Shown: positions 25,097 through 33,241 of the stretch, piece after piece
How the letters are laid out: every line of letters starts with the position of its first letter
Position numbering within the stretch: position 1 is the first letter of the stretch
DNA from: Viridibacterium sp035456105
Lineage (GTDB): Bacteria; Pseudomonadota; Gammaproteobacteria; Burkholderiales; Rhodocyclaceae
Length of the DNA: 64,000 nt
Direction: 5' to 3'
Assembly (NCBI GenBank): GCA_035456105.1
Contig: DATIDV010000048.1
Coordinates: forward strand, 258,497-322,496
Notes under the pieces: generated by a model
Told to the model about the DNA's origin: nothing
Seen by the model: the letters and a program-made list of their open reading frames with translations, nothing else
Database searches by the model: none
Translations under genes and position numbers: made by a program

Positions 25097-26143
25097 TCAG
25101 GCTCCTGGGAACAGATCCTTGTTCATGGCGCGTGGGCGTGCTTCTGCCGGTGACACGAGATTGCGTTTGACGAGGTCCTGCAGGCATTGGTCCAGGGTCT
25201 GCATGCCGAACTGGCTGCCGGTCTGGATCGAGGAATACATCTGCGCAACCTTGTTCTCGCGGATCAGGTTACGGATGGCCGGCGTGCCGATCATGATTTC
25301 GTGCGCCGCAACGCGCCCTTGACCGTCCTTGGTTTTAAGCAGGGTTTGCGAGATCACTGCGCGCAGCGATTCGGACAACATCGCGCGCATCATTTCCTTT
25401 TCTTCGGCAGGGAACACGTCAACGATACGGTCGACGGTCTTGGCGGCTGACGAGGTGTGCAGCGTACCGAACACCAGGTGGCCTGTTTCGGCCGCGGTCA
25501 TCGCGAGGCGAATCGTTTCCAGATCGCGCAATTCGCCGACGAGGATGATGTCCGGGTCTTCACGCAGCGCGCTGCGCAGTGCGTTGGAGAAAGACAGGGT
25601 GTCGCGCGAGACTTCGCGCTGGTTCATCAGGCAGCGCTTGGATTCATGCACGAATTCGATCGGATCCTCGATGGTGAGGATGTGACCGTATTCGTTTTCA
25701 TTAAGGTAATCGACCATCGCCGCCAGCGTGGTCGATTTACCCGAGCCGGTCGGGCCGGTGACGAGCACAATGCCGCGCGGTTGGCTGGCGATGTCCTTGA
25801 AGCTGCGCGGGCAGTTCAGGTCATCCAGCGACAGCACCTTGGATGGGATGGTCCGGAACACAGCGCCGGCGCCACGGTTCTGGTTGAAGGCATTGACGCG
25901 GAAGCGCGCCAGATTCGGCACAGCAAAGGAAAAGTCGCACTCGAGAAACTCTTCGAATTGCTTGCGCTGACCGTCGTTCATGATGTCGTACACCATGGCG
26001 TGCACATCCTTGTGCTCCAGCGGCGGCAGGTTGATGCGGCGCACGTCGCCATTGACCCGGATCATTGGCGGCAAGCCAGCCGAGAGGTGCAGGTCAGAAG
26101 CCTTGTTCTTGACGGAGAAGGCGAGCAGTTCGGTGATATCCAT
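25097..26143 (-). CDS. pilT: type IV pilus retraction motor PilT
   Basis: A 348-residue twitching-motility ATPase. It begins M-D-I-T-E-L-L-A-F-S-V-K-N-K-A-S-D-L-H, the usual PilT start, and has Walker A G-P-T-G-S-G-K-S-T-T, L-T-I-E-D-P-I-E-F-V-H, the Walker B I-I-L-V-G-E-L-R-D, G-T-L-H-T-S-S-A and the retraction-specific A-I-R-N-L-I-R-E (AIRNLIRE) motif. An upstream frame extension is rejected because ATG 26143 gives the family length. Divergent from yggS, the same order as in Pseudomonas. Confidence 0.97.
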   Translation of the reverse strand: MDITELLAFSVKNKASDLHLSAGLPPMIRVNGDVRRINLPPLEHKDVHAMVYDIMNDGQRKQFEEFLECDFSFAVPNLARFRVNAFNQNRGAGAVFRTIPSKVLSLDDLNCPRSFKDIASQPRGIVLVTGPTGSGKSTTLAAMVDYLNENEYGHILTIEDPIEFVHESKRCLMNQREVSRDTLSFSNALRSALREDPDIILVGELRDLETIRLAMTAAETGHLVFGTLHTSSAAKTVDRIVDVFPAEEKEMMRAMLSESLRAVISQTLLKTKDGQGRVAAHEIMIGTPAIRNLIRENKVAQMYSSIQTGSQFGMQTLDQCLQDLVKRNLVSPAEARPRAMNKDLFPGA

Positions 26144-26221
26144 GGCGAGCGTCGATCCTGACTGGTTTATGAGTTGCGTGGCTGGCTGCGGGAGTCGGCC
26201 GTACTTAGCGGCGGAGGGGCC

Positions 26222-26232
26222 CCTGCTATACT
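26222..26232 (+). promoter_or_regulatory. possible extended -10 promoter of the yggS operon
   Basis: TGCTATACT contains an extended -10 (TG-N-TATACT, hexamer at 26227-26232) about 35 bases ahead of the yggS start. No good -35 hexamer is seen at 16-18 bases upstream, which an extended -10 may tolerate. Confidence 0.35.
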
Positions 26233-26266
26233 TTCGGCGCCATCCTTGGGAAGTTGAGTGGATTAT

Positions 26267-26953
26267 ATGACGGCGATCGCCGCCAACCTGCAAGCTGTTC
26301 GTGCCCGTATTGCCACCGCCGAGCGGGAATCAGGACGCGCACCGTCTTCGGTAACGCTTCTGGCCGTTTCCAAGACCAAGTCCGCGGCTGCCGTGCGCGA
26401 AGCGAATGCCGCAGGTCAGCGCGCCTTTGCCGAAAATTACGTGCAGGAAGGCGTCGACAAGGTACAGGCCCTGAGCGATCTGTCGGTTGAATGGCATTTC
26501 ATCGGCCCGATCCAGAGTAACAAGACTCGCGTGGTCGCTGCGCATTTTGACTGGGTGCATACGGTGGAACGGGAGAAGATCGCCCAGCGCCTGTCGGAGC
26601 AGCGTGGGCAAGATCTGGCTCCGCTGCAGGTTTGCTTACAGGTCAATGTTAGTGGCGAGGCAAGCAAGAGTGGCGTTGCGCCGGCCGACTTGCTGGGTTT
26701 GGCGAAGCGCGTCGCGCAATTGCCGCATCTGCACTTGCGCGGCCTCATGTGCATTCCCGAGCCGACGGATGACGTCGTTTTGCAGCGTTCACGGTTCGCC
26801 CAGTTGCGAGGGCTGCTGGAAACTGTCAATGCGGAACTTGGTCTGGGCCTGGATACACTGTCGATGGGCATGTCCGATGATCTTGAGGCTGCTATTGCGG
26901 AAGGTGCGACGTTGGTGCGTGTCGGTACCGCAATCTTCGGGGCAAGAGCCTGA
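26267..26953 (+). CDS. yggS: YggS family PLP homeostasis protein
   Basis: A 228-residue PLP-binding TIM-barrel protein (PROSC/PLPBP family) that keeps pyridoxal phosphate and amino-acid pools balanced. Seen are L-L-A-V-S-K-T-K with the PLP-binding lysine, F-A-E-N-Y-V-Q-E, W-H-F-I-G-P-I-Q-S-N-K, L-R-G-L-M-C-I-P and S-M-G-M-S-D-D-L-E-A-A-I. Either GTG 26258 or ATG 26267 could start it; the ATG gives the usual N-terminus. First gene of yggS-proC-yggT-yggU. Confidence 0.95.
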   Translation: MTAIAANLQAVRARIATAERESGRAPSSVTLLAVSKTKSAAAVREANAAGQRAFAENYVQEGVDKVQALSDLSVEWHFIGPIQSNKTRVVAAHFDWVHTVEREKIAQRLSEQRGQDLAPLQVCLQVNVSGEASKSGVAPADLLGLAKRVAQLPHLHLRGLMCIPEPTDDVVLQRSRFAQLRGLLETVNAELGLGLDTLSMGMSDDLEAAIAEGATLVRVGTAIFGARA

Positions 26954-26961
26954 GAGCGGGC

Positions 26962-27016
26962 GGGAGAGACGTCAGGAGTGGGGAGTTGCGAAACTCTTCA
27001 CTCCTTACTTCTCTCT
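26962..27016 (+). repeat. long hairpin between yggS and proC
   Basis: GGAGTGGGGAGTT (26975-26987) pairs with AACTCTTCACTCC (26992-27004) including two G-U pairs, and outer arms GGGAGAGA and TCTCTCTC extend the structure. It resembles the actcctcac-type hairpins found in some betaproteobacterial genomes. There is no T-run, so I do not call it a terminator; it may affect proC expression or mRNA stability. Confidence 0.5.
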
Positions 27017-27028
27017 CTTCATAGAACA

Positions 27029-27841
27029 ATGAAAATCACATTTCTCGGCGGCGGCAATATGGCCTCTGCGCTGATCGGCGGCATGCTGCAGCAAGGCTTT
27101 GCAGCCGATGACATACAGGTAGTCGAGCTGCTACCCGCCGGGCGCGAACGCCTGCAGAGCGAGTTTGGTGTGCGTGCCACAGACAGCCTCGATCCACAGG
27201 CGCTCGACTGTGACGTGCTCGTGCTCGCCGTCAAACCGCAGCAGATGCGCGCCGCGCTGGCGCCTGCCGCCGGCAAGCTGGTGCGGCAACTCGTCGTGAG
27301 CATCGCTGCAGGCTTGCGTCTGGAGGACCTGTCGCGTTGGCTGGGCGGCTATTCCACGCTGGTGCGCGCCATGCCCAATACGCCGGCACTGATCGGTCTG
27401 GGTATTACCGGCTTGTGCGCAGATGCGAGCGTGTCGGCAGAAGGGCGCGAGGCGGTTAATCGCGTCATGAGGGCGGTCGGCAAGAGTGTGTGGCTAGAAA
27501 GCGAAGCGCAGATGGATGCCGTGACGGCCATTTCCGGCAGTGGTCCGGCATACGTGTTCTACTTTATTGAAGCCCTGCAGGCCGCAGGCGAGAATCTCGG
27601 GCTTGCTGCGGATACGGCACGCGTGCTGGCGCTGGAGACCTTCATTGGTGCGGCAACACTGGCAGTGCGCAGCGATGAGCCGGCCTGCGTATTGCGCGAG
27701 CGCGTGACGTCCAAAGGGGGGACCACGGCCGCTGCGTTGCAGAGCATGGCCAGCGATATGTTGCCTGCCGCGATTGCACGTGCCGCACAGGCCGCCGCGC
27801 GGCGCGGCGGTGAGCTGGGTGACGAGTTGGGGCAAGACTGA
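27029..27841 (+). CDS. proC: pyrroline-5-carboxylate reductase ProC
   Basis: A 270-residue NAD(P)H-dependent enzyme for the last step of proline synthesis. The N-terminus M-K-I-T-F-L-G-G-G-N-M-A is the dinucleotide-binding site; V-L-A-V-K-P-Q, R-A-M-P-N-T-P and the C-terminal signature S-G-S-G-P-A-Y-V-F and S-K-G-G-T-T-A-A are present. The ATG at 27029 gives the normal length; the upstream extension is rejected. Confidence 0.96.
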   Translation: MKITFLGGGNMASALIGGMLQQGFAADDIQVVELLPAGRERLQSEFGVRATDSLDPQALDCDVLVLAVKPQQMRAALAPAAGKLVRQLVVSIAAGLRLEDLSRWLGGYSTLVRAMPNTPALIGLGITGLCADASVSAEGREAVNRVMRAVGKSVWLESEAQMDAVTAISGSGPAYVFYFIEALQAAGENLGLAADTARVLALETFIGAATLAVRSDEPACVLRERVTSKGGTTAAALQSMASDMLPAAIARAAQAAARRGGELGDELGQD

Positions 27842-27910
27842 ACGCGGATTGCCGATACATCACCGGCGAACATCGCAATACCCATAATGCATTGATCAAG
27901 ACGGCGCCCT

Positions 27911-28450
27911 ATGTTCACTCAGATGATTGTCTACCTGCTGCAAACCATCATTGGTTTCTTCTGCATGCTGTTGCTGGTGCGTACCGCCATGCGATGGATG
28001 CGAATTTCCTTCGTCAACCAGGTCGGCCAGTTCGTGCTGGTGACAACCAACTGGGCGGTGGTTCCCATGCAGCGCATCCTGCCCAGTGTTGGCCGTCTCG
28101 ACCTGTCCTCACTGGTGCCGGCCTGGTTGCTGCAGGTTTTGCTCGTGCTGCTGATCGCCGCAATCAATGGTTTTGGCTTCAGCGATCCGCTGGCTGTGCT
28201 GCTGCGTGCGTTTGCTTTCGGTGCGCTGGAATTGTTGCGCTCTGCGCTTTATCTACTGATGTTCGTGGTCATCATCGGCGCGGCAATTTCCTGGGTGAAT
28301 CCGCGCGCGCCGATGGCGCCCGTGCTGAACATGCTCACGCGACCTTTCCTCGACCCGATCCGACGCATCGTGCCGCCTGTGGCCAATGTCGATCTGTCGC
28401 CGCTGGTGCTGCTCGTCATCGTGCAGTTGCTGCTTATTGCCATTGCATGA
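27911..28450 (+). CDS. yggT: YggT family membrane protein
   Basis: A 179-residue integral membrane protein made of two YggT repeats. Each has a hydrophobic helix pair followed by a P-x-x-R-x-x-P segment: P-M-Q-R-I-L-P-S in the first and P-I-R-R-I-V-P-P in the second. Function is not settled; relatives have been linked to osmotic stress and chloroplast/cell division roles. It starts 69 bases after proC and overlaps the next gene by four bases (ATGA). Confidence 0.93.
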   Translation: MFTQMIVYLLQTIIGFFCMLLLVRTAMRWMRISFVNQVGQFVLVTTNWAVVPMQRILPSVGRLDLSSLVPAWLLQVLLVLLIAAINGFGFSDPLAVLLRAFAFGALELLRSALYLLMFVVIIGAAISWVNPRAPMAPVLNMLTRPFLDPIRRIVPPVANVDLSPLVLLVIVQLLLIAIA

Positions 28451-28758
28451 ACTGGCTACGACGCGCCAGCGATGGCACGGTCACGCTGACCCTGCATGCG
28501 CAGCCTGGAGCAAAACGCACCGAGTTTGCGGGCCTGTACGGCGAAGCTCTGAAGATTCGTCTCGCCGCGCCACCGATTGACGGCAAAGCCAATGCCGTGC
28601 TGACCGCATATCTGGCGAAATATCTGGGCGTGCCGAAAGCGGCAATCAGCATCCTCAGTGGCGAGAGCTCACGCCACAAGATTCTCTGGCTGCAGGGGGT
28701 CAATGAAGCAGCGCTGACGAAGCTGGAGGCCGAGGCAGCGCCAGAAGTTAAGGGCTAA
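28447..28758 (+). CDS. DUF167 (YggU) family protein
   Basis: A 103-residue small alpha/beta protein of unknown role. The family signature is L-H-A-Q-P-G-A-K-R-T-E then L-K-I-R-L-A-A-P-P-I-D-G-K-A-N and S-G-E-S-S-R-H-K. It is translationally coupled to yggT. Its last four bases overlap the end of the convergent diguanylate cyclase gene, so no separate terminator fits between them. Confidence 0.92.
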   Translation: MNWLRRASDGTVTLTLHAQPGAKRTEFAGLYGEALKIRLAAPPIDGKANAVLTAYLAKYLGVPKAAISILSGESSRHKILWLQGVNEAALTKLEAEAAPEVKG

Positions 28759-30563
28759 CCCGCTTCGACGCGGTTCTTGCCAGAGCGCTTGGCGCGGTAC
28801 ATGGCCTTGTCGGCGCGGTCGGTCGCGATATCGGCATCTTCTCCGATCGCCAGCTCCGTGACCCCCGCGCTGAAGGTGATCAGCAGCTTCCTGTTCTCAT
28901 GCAGGAAGAAGCGCCTGGTGAGCTCGCGTTGCAGGCGAGTGAGCGCCACGACAGATTCATCCACCGTCGTGTCCGGCAGCAGGATCAAAAACTCCTCGCC
29001 ACCATAACGCCCACATGAATCCTGCGGACGCAAAGTCTCGCGAATCACCTGCGCGAGGTGGCGCAGCGCATCGTCACCGGTGGCGTGGCCATAGGTGTCG
29101 TTGAGCAGTTTGAAATTGTCTACGTCGAGCAGGGCGATGCACAGCTTCGATGAACGGCGCTGCTGGCGCGCCATTTCACGCGTGAGGATTTCTTCCAGCC
29201 CTTTGCGATTCAGCGCACCCGTGAGCGGGTCGTGACGGACCAGTTCGCTGGCCTGCTGCAATTCGTCTTCAAGGCGCGCGATTTCCTTGTAGGCCTGATC
29301 GACAGTGGTGCGCAGTGAGGTCAGCTCGTCCTGTGAGCGACGCGTGCGGCTCTCGATCAGGCGCGTTTCACTCAGTACCTCATCGACCAGACCCGACAGT
29401 TCTGCAATATCGTTGGCACTGCCAACGCGCGTGGCGAAAGCTTCGATCTTCGAATGATAGGTGCCCGTTGATTCAGCCAGTTCGCTGAGGCGATCGATGA
29501 AGTGCGCAAGCATGTCGCGCAATTTCTCGTGCGCGTCGGAAAGGCTGCGCTTGAGCGCGCCCTGCTTGAAGATGACATCGCGCAAGCGCTCGCGCAGCTC
29601 GTCGAGCACCCTTTTTTCGAGCGGCCGCGAGAACAGCTCAAGCACCATCGACATCTGGCCTTGCATCCATCTGTCATCGATGGCCAGCTCGCTGATGTTC
29701 TCGATGATGAGTTGCAACAGATTCATCAGGGCCTGGCGGATATAGCTTTGGTCCTGAACGACCCATTGCACCTTGTAGGAGAACTCCTGCAACTGTGCGG
29801 AAAATTGCGTGGTGTCGAGCGTCTCGGGATTGCGCAGGGCCTTCGAGAGGATGGAGGCCTGGTGAACGAGTTCCGGTGTGTCAATCAACAATATGCCAAT
29901 GGAGTTTTCGAGTGTTTGCCCGATGAGCACCCGCCACTCCACCGGTGCGTCAGCGAGCGTGCCATGTCCAGGTGTCATGGCGGTTTTCGTGGCAGCCTCG
30001 GGCGTGACGGTGGCCGTTGCGGGTTGTGGCGCTGCTGCAAGCGTCACGTCGTCGCTCCGGACCTCGACAGCGCTCTTCTCCGCTGTGTCGGACTGCGACC
30101 AGCCACGCACCATGCCTTGCAGGCGGCCGAACAGTACGCTGGCCTCGCCGCCACTGCTGGCGTCCAGTACATGCGTCAGCGCCTCCTGCTTGGCCTGGGT
30201 GCTCATGCCTGCCAGGGGCCGTTCATACTGTGCGACCAGCTCGCGGATCAGCGAACCCCAGCCGGGCGATTCGGGCGCTTTCTCGGTCAGTAGTGCAATC
30301 AGCTGGGTCTTGAAAGGTTGCCAGCTACGCTCGGCAATGGCTGACTCGAAGCGGCGCGTGGCCTTGAGTTGTTCCGGCGTGGCGCGCGGTAGTGCCGCCG
30401 CAACCATCTTGAACTGGCGCTCGGGAAACACGTCATCGACGTTGCCGCCCGAAATCTGCTGGTACAGCTCGCGATAGTTGTCGGGTGTCGGTGGTTTGCG
30501 TTGTGTAGCAAGGCGAAGCAACACTTCCCGCGCGATTTCAGAAGGTGTGGCGGATTCAGCCAT
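28755..30563 (-). CDS. diguanylate cyclase (GGDEF) with long cytoplasmic N-terminal region
   Basis: A 602-residue enzyme making cyclic-di-GMP. The GGDEF domain occupies about residues 435-602 with R-H-D-P-L-T-G-A-L-N-R-K-G, an intact G-G-E-E-F (521-525) and an inhibitory-site R-P-Q-D (512-515) exactly five residues before it, so product inhibition is expected. No TM segment is evident. The first 430 residues are helical, with a Thr/Ala-rich linker near 170-200 and a coiled coil near 395-435, and match no sensory family I recognise. It may influence pilus behaviour with the nearby pilT/pilU, but this is only proximity. Confidence 0.92.
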   Translation of the reverse strand: MAESATPSEIAREVLLRLATQRKPPTPDNYRELYQQISGGNVDDVFPERQFKMVAAALPRATPEQLKATRRFESAIAERSWQPFKTQLIALLTEKAPESPGWGSLIRELVAQYERPLAGMSTQAKQEALTHVLDASSGGEASVLFGRLQGMVRGWSQSDTAEKSAVEVRSDDVTLAAAPQPATATVTPEAATKTAMTPGHGTLADAPVEWRVLIGQTLENSIGILLIDTPELVHQASILSKALRNPETLDTTQFSAQLQEFSYKVQWVVQDQSYIRQALMNLLQLIIENISELAIDDRWMQGQMSMVLELFSRPLEKRVLDELRERLRDVIFKQGALKRSLSDAHEKLRDMLAHFIDRLSELAESTGTYHSKIEAFATRVGSANDIAELSGLVDEVLSETRLIESRTRRSQDELTSLRTTVDQAYKEIARLEDELQQASELVRHDPLTGALNRKGLEEILTREMARQQRRSSKLCIALLDVDNFKLLNDTYGHATGDDALRHLAQVIRETLRPQDSCGRYGGEEFLILLPDTTVDESVVALTRLQRELTRRFFLHENRKLLITFSAGVTELAIGEDADIATDRADKAMYRAKRSGKNRVEAG

Positions 30564-30637
30564 GCGGGTAAACGCCCCGATTCTCTATCGTCATGTTACG
30601 GCCTGCAGCATTACCAACGCGAAAGCACAGGCGGCAC

Positions 30638-31306
30638 TCACTCCACCAGACCGTGCTTGAGGCCGTAGTGGGTCAGCTCAGCGTTATTCCGCAGTTTCAT
30701 TTTTTCGAGCAGGCGTGCGCGATACACGCTGACCGTTTTTACGCTCAGGTTCAGCTGCTCGGCAATTTGCGTGAGCGTCTTGCCTGACGAGATCATGCAC
30801 AGCGTCTGGTACTCGCGGTCTGACAGTTTCTCGTGCGGGGGGCGTTCGACGTCTTCGCCGATCGCATTTGCCAGCTCTTCTGCTACGGCGGCGCTCACGT
30901 ATTTCTTGCCCGCCGCGACTTGACGGATTGCGGTGACCAGTTGTTCCGGTGCGCCCTGCTTGGAGAGATAGCCTGCTGCACCGGCGCGCAAGGCGCGTAC
31001 GGCGTATTGCTCTTCCGGGTGCATCGAGAGGATCAGCACCGGCAAGCGCGGGAATTCCTTTCTCACCAATTTAAGAGTGTCGATGCCGTTGCGATCCGGC
31101 ATCGAGACATCCATGAGGACTACGTCGCACTGTGTGGCGCGCAGCACTTGCAAGGCTGTTACCCCGCCATCGGCTTCGGCAACGACCTCCAGATCCTCGG
31201 TATCGGAGAGGATCTGTTTAAGGCCTTGACGGATGATGGCGTGGTCGTCAGCAATCAGGACGCGAATCTTCTGGCTCATGGTGCCAAATCTAGCTGGCGT
31301 GCTCAT
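30638..31306 (-). CDS. NarL/FixJ-type response regulator
   Basis: A 222-residue two-component regulator. The receiver (about 14-130) has the acidic pair A-D-D-H, the phospho-acceptor D66 in V-V-L-M-D-V-S-M-P and the lysine in Y-L-S-K-Q. The C-terminal LuxR-type helix-turn-helix contains L-S-D-R-E-Y-Q-T-L and I-A-E-Q-L-N-L-S-V-K-T-V-S-V-Y. The ATG at 31306 overlaps the kinase stop by four bases, suggesting coupling; ATG 31279 is an alternative. Targets unknown. Confidence 0.93.
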   Translation of the reverse strand: MSTPARFGTMSQKIRVLIADDHAIIRQGLKQILSDTEDLEVVAEADGGVTALQVLRATQCDVVLMDVSMPDRNGIDTLKLVRKEFPRLPVLILSMHPEEQYAVRALRAGAAGYLSKQGAPEQLVTAIRQVAAGKKYVSAAVAEELANAIGEDVERPPHEKLSDREYQTLCMISSGKTLTQIAEQLNLSVKTVSVYRARLLEKMKLRNNAELTHYGLKHGLVE

Positions 31307-32832
31307 GCCTGTCCAGCCGGAAAAGCGCCGGTCTCCCTGCTCATTTCAGCGCGCAGGGGATGCAGCGGCACGCGTAGGACAACGGTTGTGCCTTGTGGAT
31401 TGCGCGGGTGAATGAGCATGGTGCCGCCAAGACTGTCGAGTCGTTCGCGGATGCTGCGCAGGCCGAAGGACTTCGGTTTGCGCAAGTCTGCACTCTTCAT
31501 GCCGCGGCCGTTGTCGCTAACTTCCAGCACGATTTCATCGCCTTCCTGCATCAAGCGCACCTCGACATGCTGGGCGCCCGCATGCTTGCTGACGTTGGTG
31601 AGGGCTTCCTGGTAGGTGCGGAAAAGGGCAACCGCCGCGTCTTCCGAAGTTTCGATGTCATGGTCGGCGCACAGCACGTCGCAGGGAATGCCGGTGCGGT
31701 GCTGGAAGTCTTCCGCGTGACTTTCCACGGCGGCGGCAAGTCCGAACTCCTTGAGAATGCCGGGGCGCAATTCGCGCGCCACGCGGCCGGTGGTCATGAT
31801 CGCGTCGTCGAGCATTGCCTCGATCTGCCGCAGGCGCTCAAGCTGCGACGAGCCTTGATCCATTTTGCCCGCCAGCAGGGAAGTCGAGATCTTGATGCCA
31901 ACCAGGGTGCCGCCCAGCACGTCGTGAATGTCGCGCGCGATGCGGTCGCGCTCATCTTCCTTGGCGCGTTGCAGGTGATTGGAGAGTTCGGCGAGTTGCT
32001 CGCGGGAGGCGCGCAGCTCTGCTTCGGCGAGCTTGCTCTGCGTGATGTTCCACATCACGCCTTCCCAAACGTGGGTGTCGTTTTCCAGTTCGCGCGGCGA
32101 GCAGCGTAGATTGATCCACTTGATGTCGGCGCCTGCGGGCATGACACGGCCCTCCCAGTTCAGCGTCGCATGGCGTTCGCTGGACATGGCCAGGGCACTG
32201 AAAAAATCGTCGCGATCTTCCGGCACGATTACGCTGACCAGCGGATTGTCCTGAGACAGCAAGGTTTCAGCACTCATGCCCAGCAGCATCTGGCTGGCTT
32301 CGCTGACATACAGAAACTGCGGCATGCCTTCCGGCGTAACCTGCATCTGAAACAGCATGCCCGGCGCGTTCGCCGCCAGGGCGCGGAAGCGTTCCCCGTT
32401 CACGCGCATCGCATCCAGCGCGGTACGGCGCTCCTGACGCATGCGGGCTTCGCGCCGCTCGCGCTCGATTACCGGCGCGAGGCGACCGATCCGGCTGTAG
32501 TCGAGACAGTCCTGCGCGCCTGCCTGCATCGCCTTGCAGGCCTCCGCTTCATCAATCTGATTGGAGACCGCGATGAAAGGGATGTCGCGATGGCTCTGTT
32601 GCAACAAATCCAGTGCCTTCAGTACCGGGCAAGCTGCGGCAGAGAAACCGGCAATGACTACGTCCCACGTTGTCTTGTTCAGTGCCTCACTCAAGGCAGG
32701 TGCGTTTGCGACGCGATGCGCTTCTATTGCATAACCAAGGCTTTCGAGATGTGCGCACAAGCGCGCCACCTCGGCATCGCTGTCTTCAATGAACAAGATT
32801 TTGAGTACTGTCGAACTCGCGCCTGTGTGCAT
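31303..32832 (-). CDS. NarX/UhpB-type sensor histidine kinase with N-terminal pseudo-receiver and PAS domain
   Basis: A 509-residue soluble kinase, cognate partner of the NarL-type regulator it overlaps. Residues about 10-130 look like a receiver domain, but the phospho-acceptor position is glycine (V-V-I-A-G-F, G62) and the conserved C-terminal lysine is also gone, so it cannot be phosphorylated normally. A PAS domain (about 145-275) and a coiled coil lead to the HisKA_3 box with H303 in A-R-D-I-H-D-V-L-G-G and an HATPase domain with D-N-G-R-G-M and G-L-R-S-I-R-E-R. No TM helices, so it senses a cytoplasmic cue. Confidence 0.93.
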   Translation of the reverse strand: MHTGASSTVLKILFIEDSDAEVARLCAHLESLGYAIEAHRVANAPALSEALNKTTWDVVIAGFSAAACPVLKALDLLQQSHRDIPFIAVSNQIDEAEACKAMQAGAQDCLDYSRIGRLAPVIERERREARMRQERRTALDAMRVNGERFRALAANAPGMLFQMQVTPEGMPQFLYVSEASQMLLGMSAETLLSQDNPLVSVIVPEDRDDFFSALAMSSERHATLNWEGRVMPAGADIKWINLRCSPRELENDTHVWEGVMWNITQSKLAEAELRASREQLAELSNHLQRAKEDERDRIARDIHDVLGGTLVGIKISTSLLAGKMDQGSSQLERLRQIEAMLDDAIMTTGRVARELRPGILKEFGLAAAVESHAEDFQHRTGIPCDVLCADHDIETSEDAAVALFRTYQEALTNVSKHAGAQHVEVRLMQEGDEIVLEVSDNGRGMKSADLRKPKSFGLRSIRERLDSLGGTMLIHPRNPQGTTVVLRVPLHPLRAEMSRETGAFPAGQA

Positions 32833-32913
32833 GAAACCTCCGCCGTGACTCGCTGCAAGATAGCACGACCGCCCTTGTGCGAAATGTGGGGTGTCGGAAG
32901 CATTTCCTTCCCG

Positions 32914-32919
32914 TATAAT
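32914..32919 (+). promoter_or_regulatory. -10 box of the tRNA-Thr promoter
   Basis: A perfect TATAAT lies 12 bases before the mature tRNA-Thr end. The -35 region (about 32891-32897) is weak. The position suits a tRNA promoter, whose start would fall just ahead of the tRNA. Confidence 0.5.
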
Positions 32920-32931
32920 GCGCGCCGTGTT

Positions 32932-33007
32932 GCCGCTTTAGCTCAGTTGGTAGAGCAACCGCCTTGTAAGCGGTAGGTCGTCAGTTCGAATCCGACAAGC
33001 GGCACCA
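32932..33007 (+). tRNA. tRNA-Thr (anticodon TGT)
   Basis: A 76-base cloverleaf. Acceptor GCCGCTT (32932-32938) pairs with AAGCGGC (32997-33003); the D-arm has AGCTCAGTTGGTAGAGC, the anticodon stem ACCGC/GCGGT encloses CTTGTAA with anticodon TGT, and the T-loop is GTTCGAATC. The CCA end (33005-33007) is encoded. Confidence 0.96.
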
Positions 33008-33040
33008 CCCCATTCTTTTGTCTGCGTCCTGCAGATATTC

Positions 33041-33069
33041 TTGACAAGTTAATCGATCTGCCCTATAGT
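33041..33069 (+). promoter_or_regulatory. strong sigma-70 promoter of tRNA-fMet
   Basis: A perfect TTGACA (33041-33046) and TATAGT (33064-33069) are separated by the optimal 17 bases, ending 13 bases before the tRNA. Confidence 0.8.
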
Positions 33070-33082
33070 TTCGCCTCTCTGA

Positions 33083-33159
33083 CGCGGGGTGGAGCAGTCT
33101 GGCAGCTCGTCGGGCTCATAACCCGAAGGTCACAGGTTCAAATCCTGTCCCCGCAACCA
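33083..33159 (+). tRNA. initiator tRNA-fMet (anticodon CAT)
   Basis: A 77-base cloverleaf with CAT anticodon. Initiator identity is shown by the unpaired C1-A72 at the top of the acceptor stem (CGCGGGG against CCCCGCA) and by three consecutive G-C pairs in the anticodon stem (CGGGCTCATAACCCG). CCA is encoded at 33157-33159. Confidence 0.96.
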
Positions 33160-33167
33160 AATCCTTC

Positions 33168-33203
33168 AGCAAAAAGCCCGGTCGAAAGACCGGGCTTTTT
33201 GCT
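33168..33203. terminator. bidirectional rho-independent terminator after the tRNAs
   Basis: AGCAAAAAGCCCGGTC (33168-33183) pairs perfectly with its complement (33188-33203) around a GAAA tetraloop, with A- and T-runs in the stem. It ends the tRNA transcript and probably also the convergent GH31 transcript. Confidence 0.9.
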
Positions 33204-33241
33204 TTCCTGATCTGGCCACTGACAGCATCGCGGGCCATATC

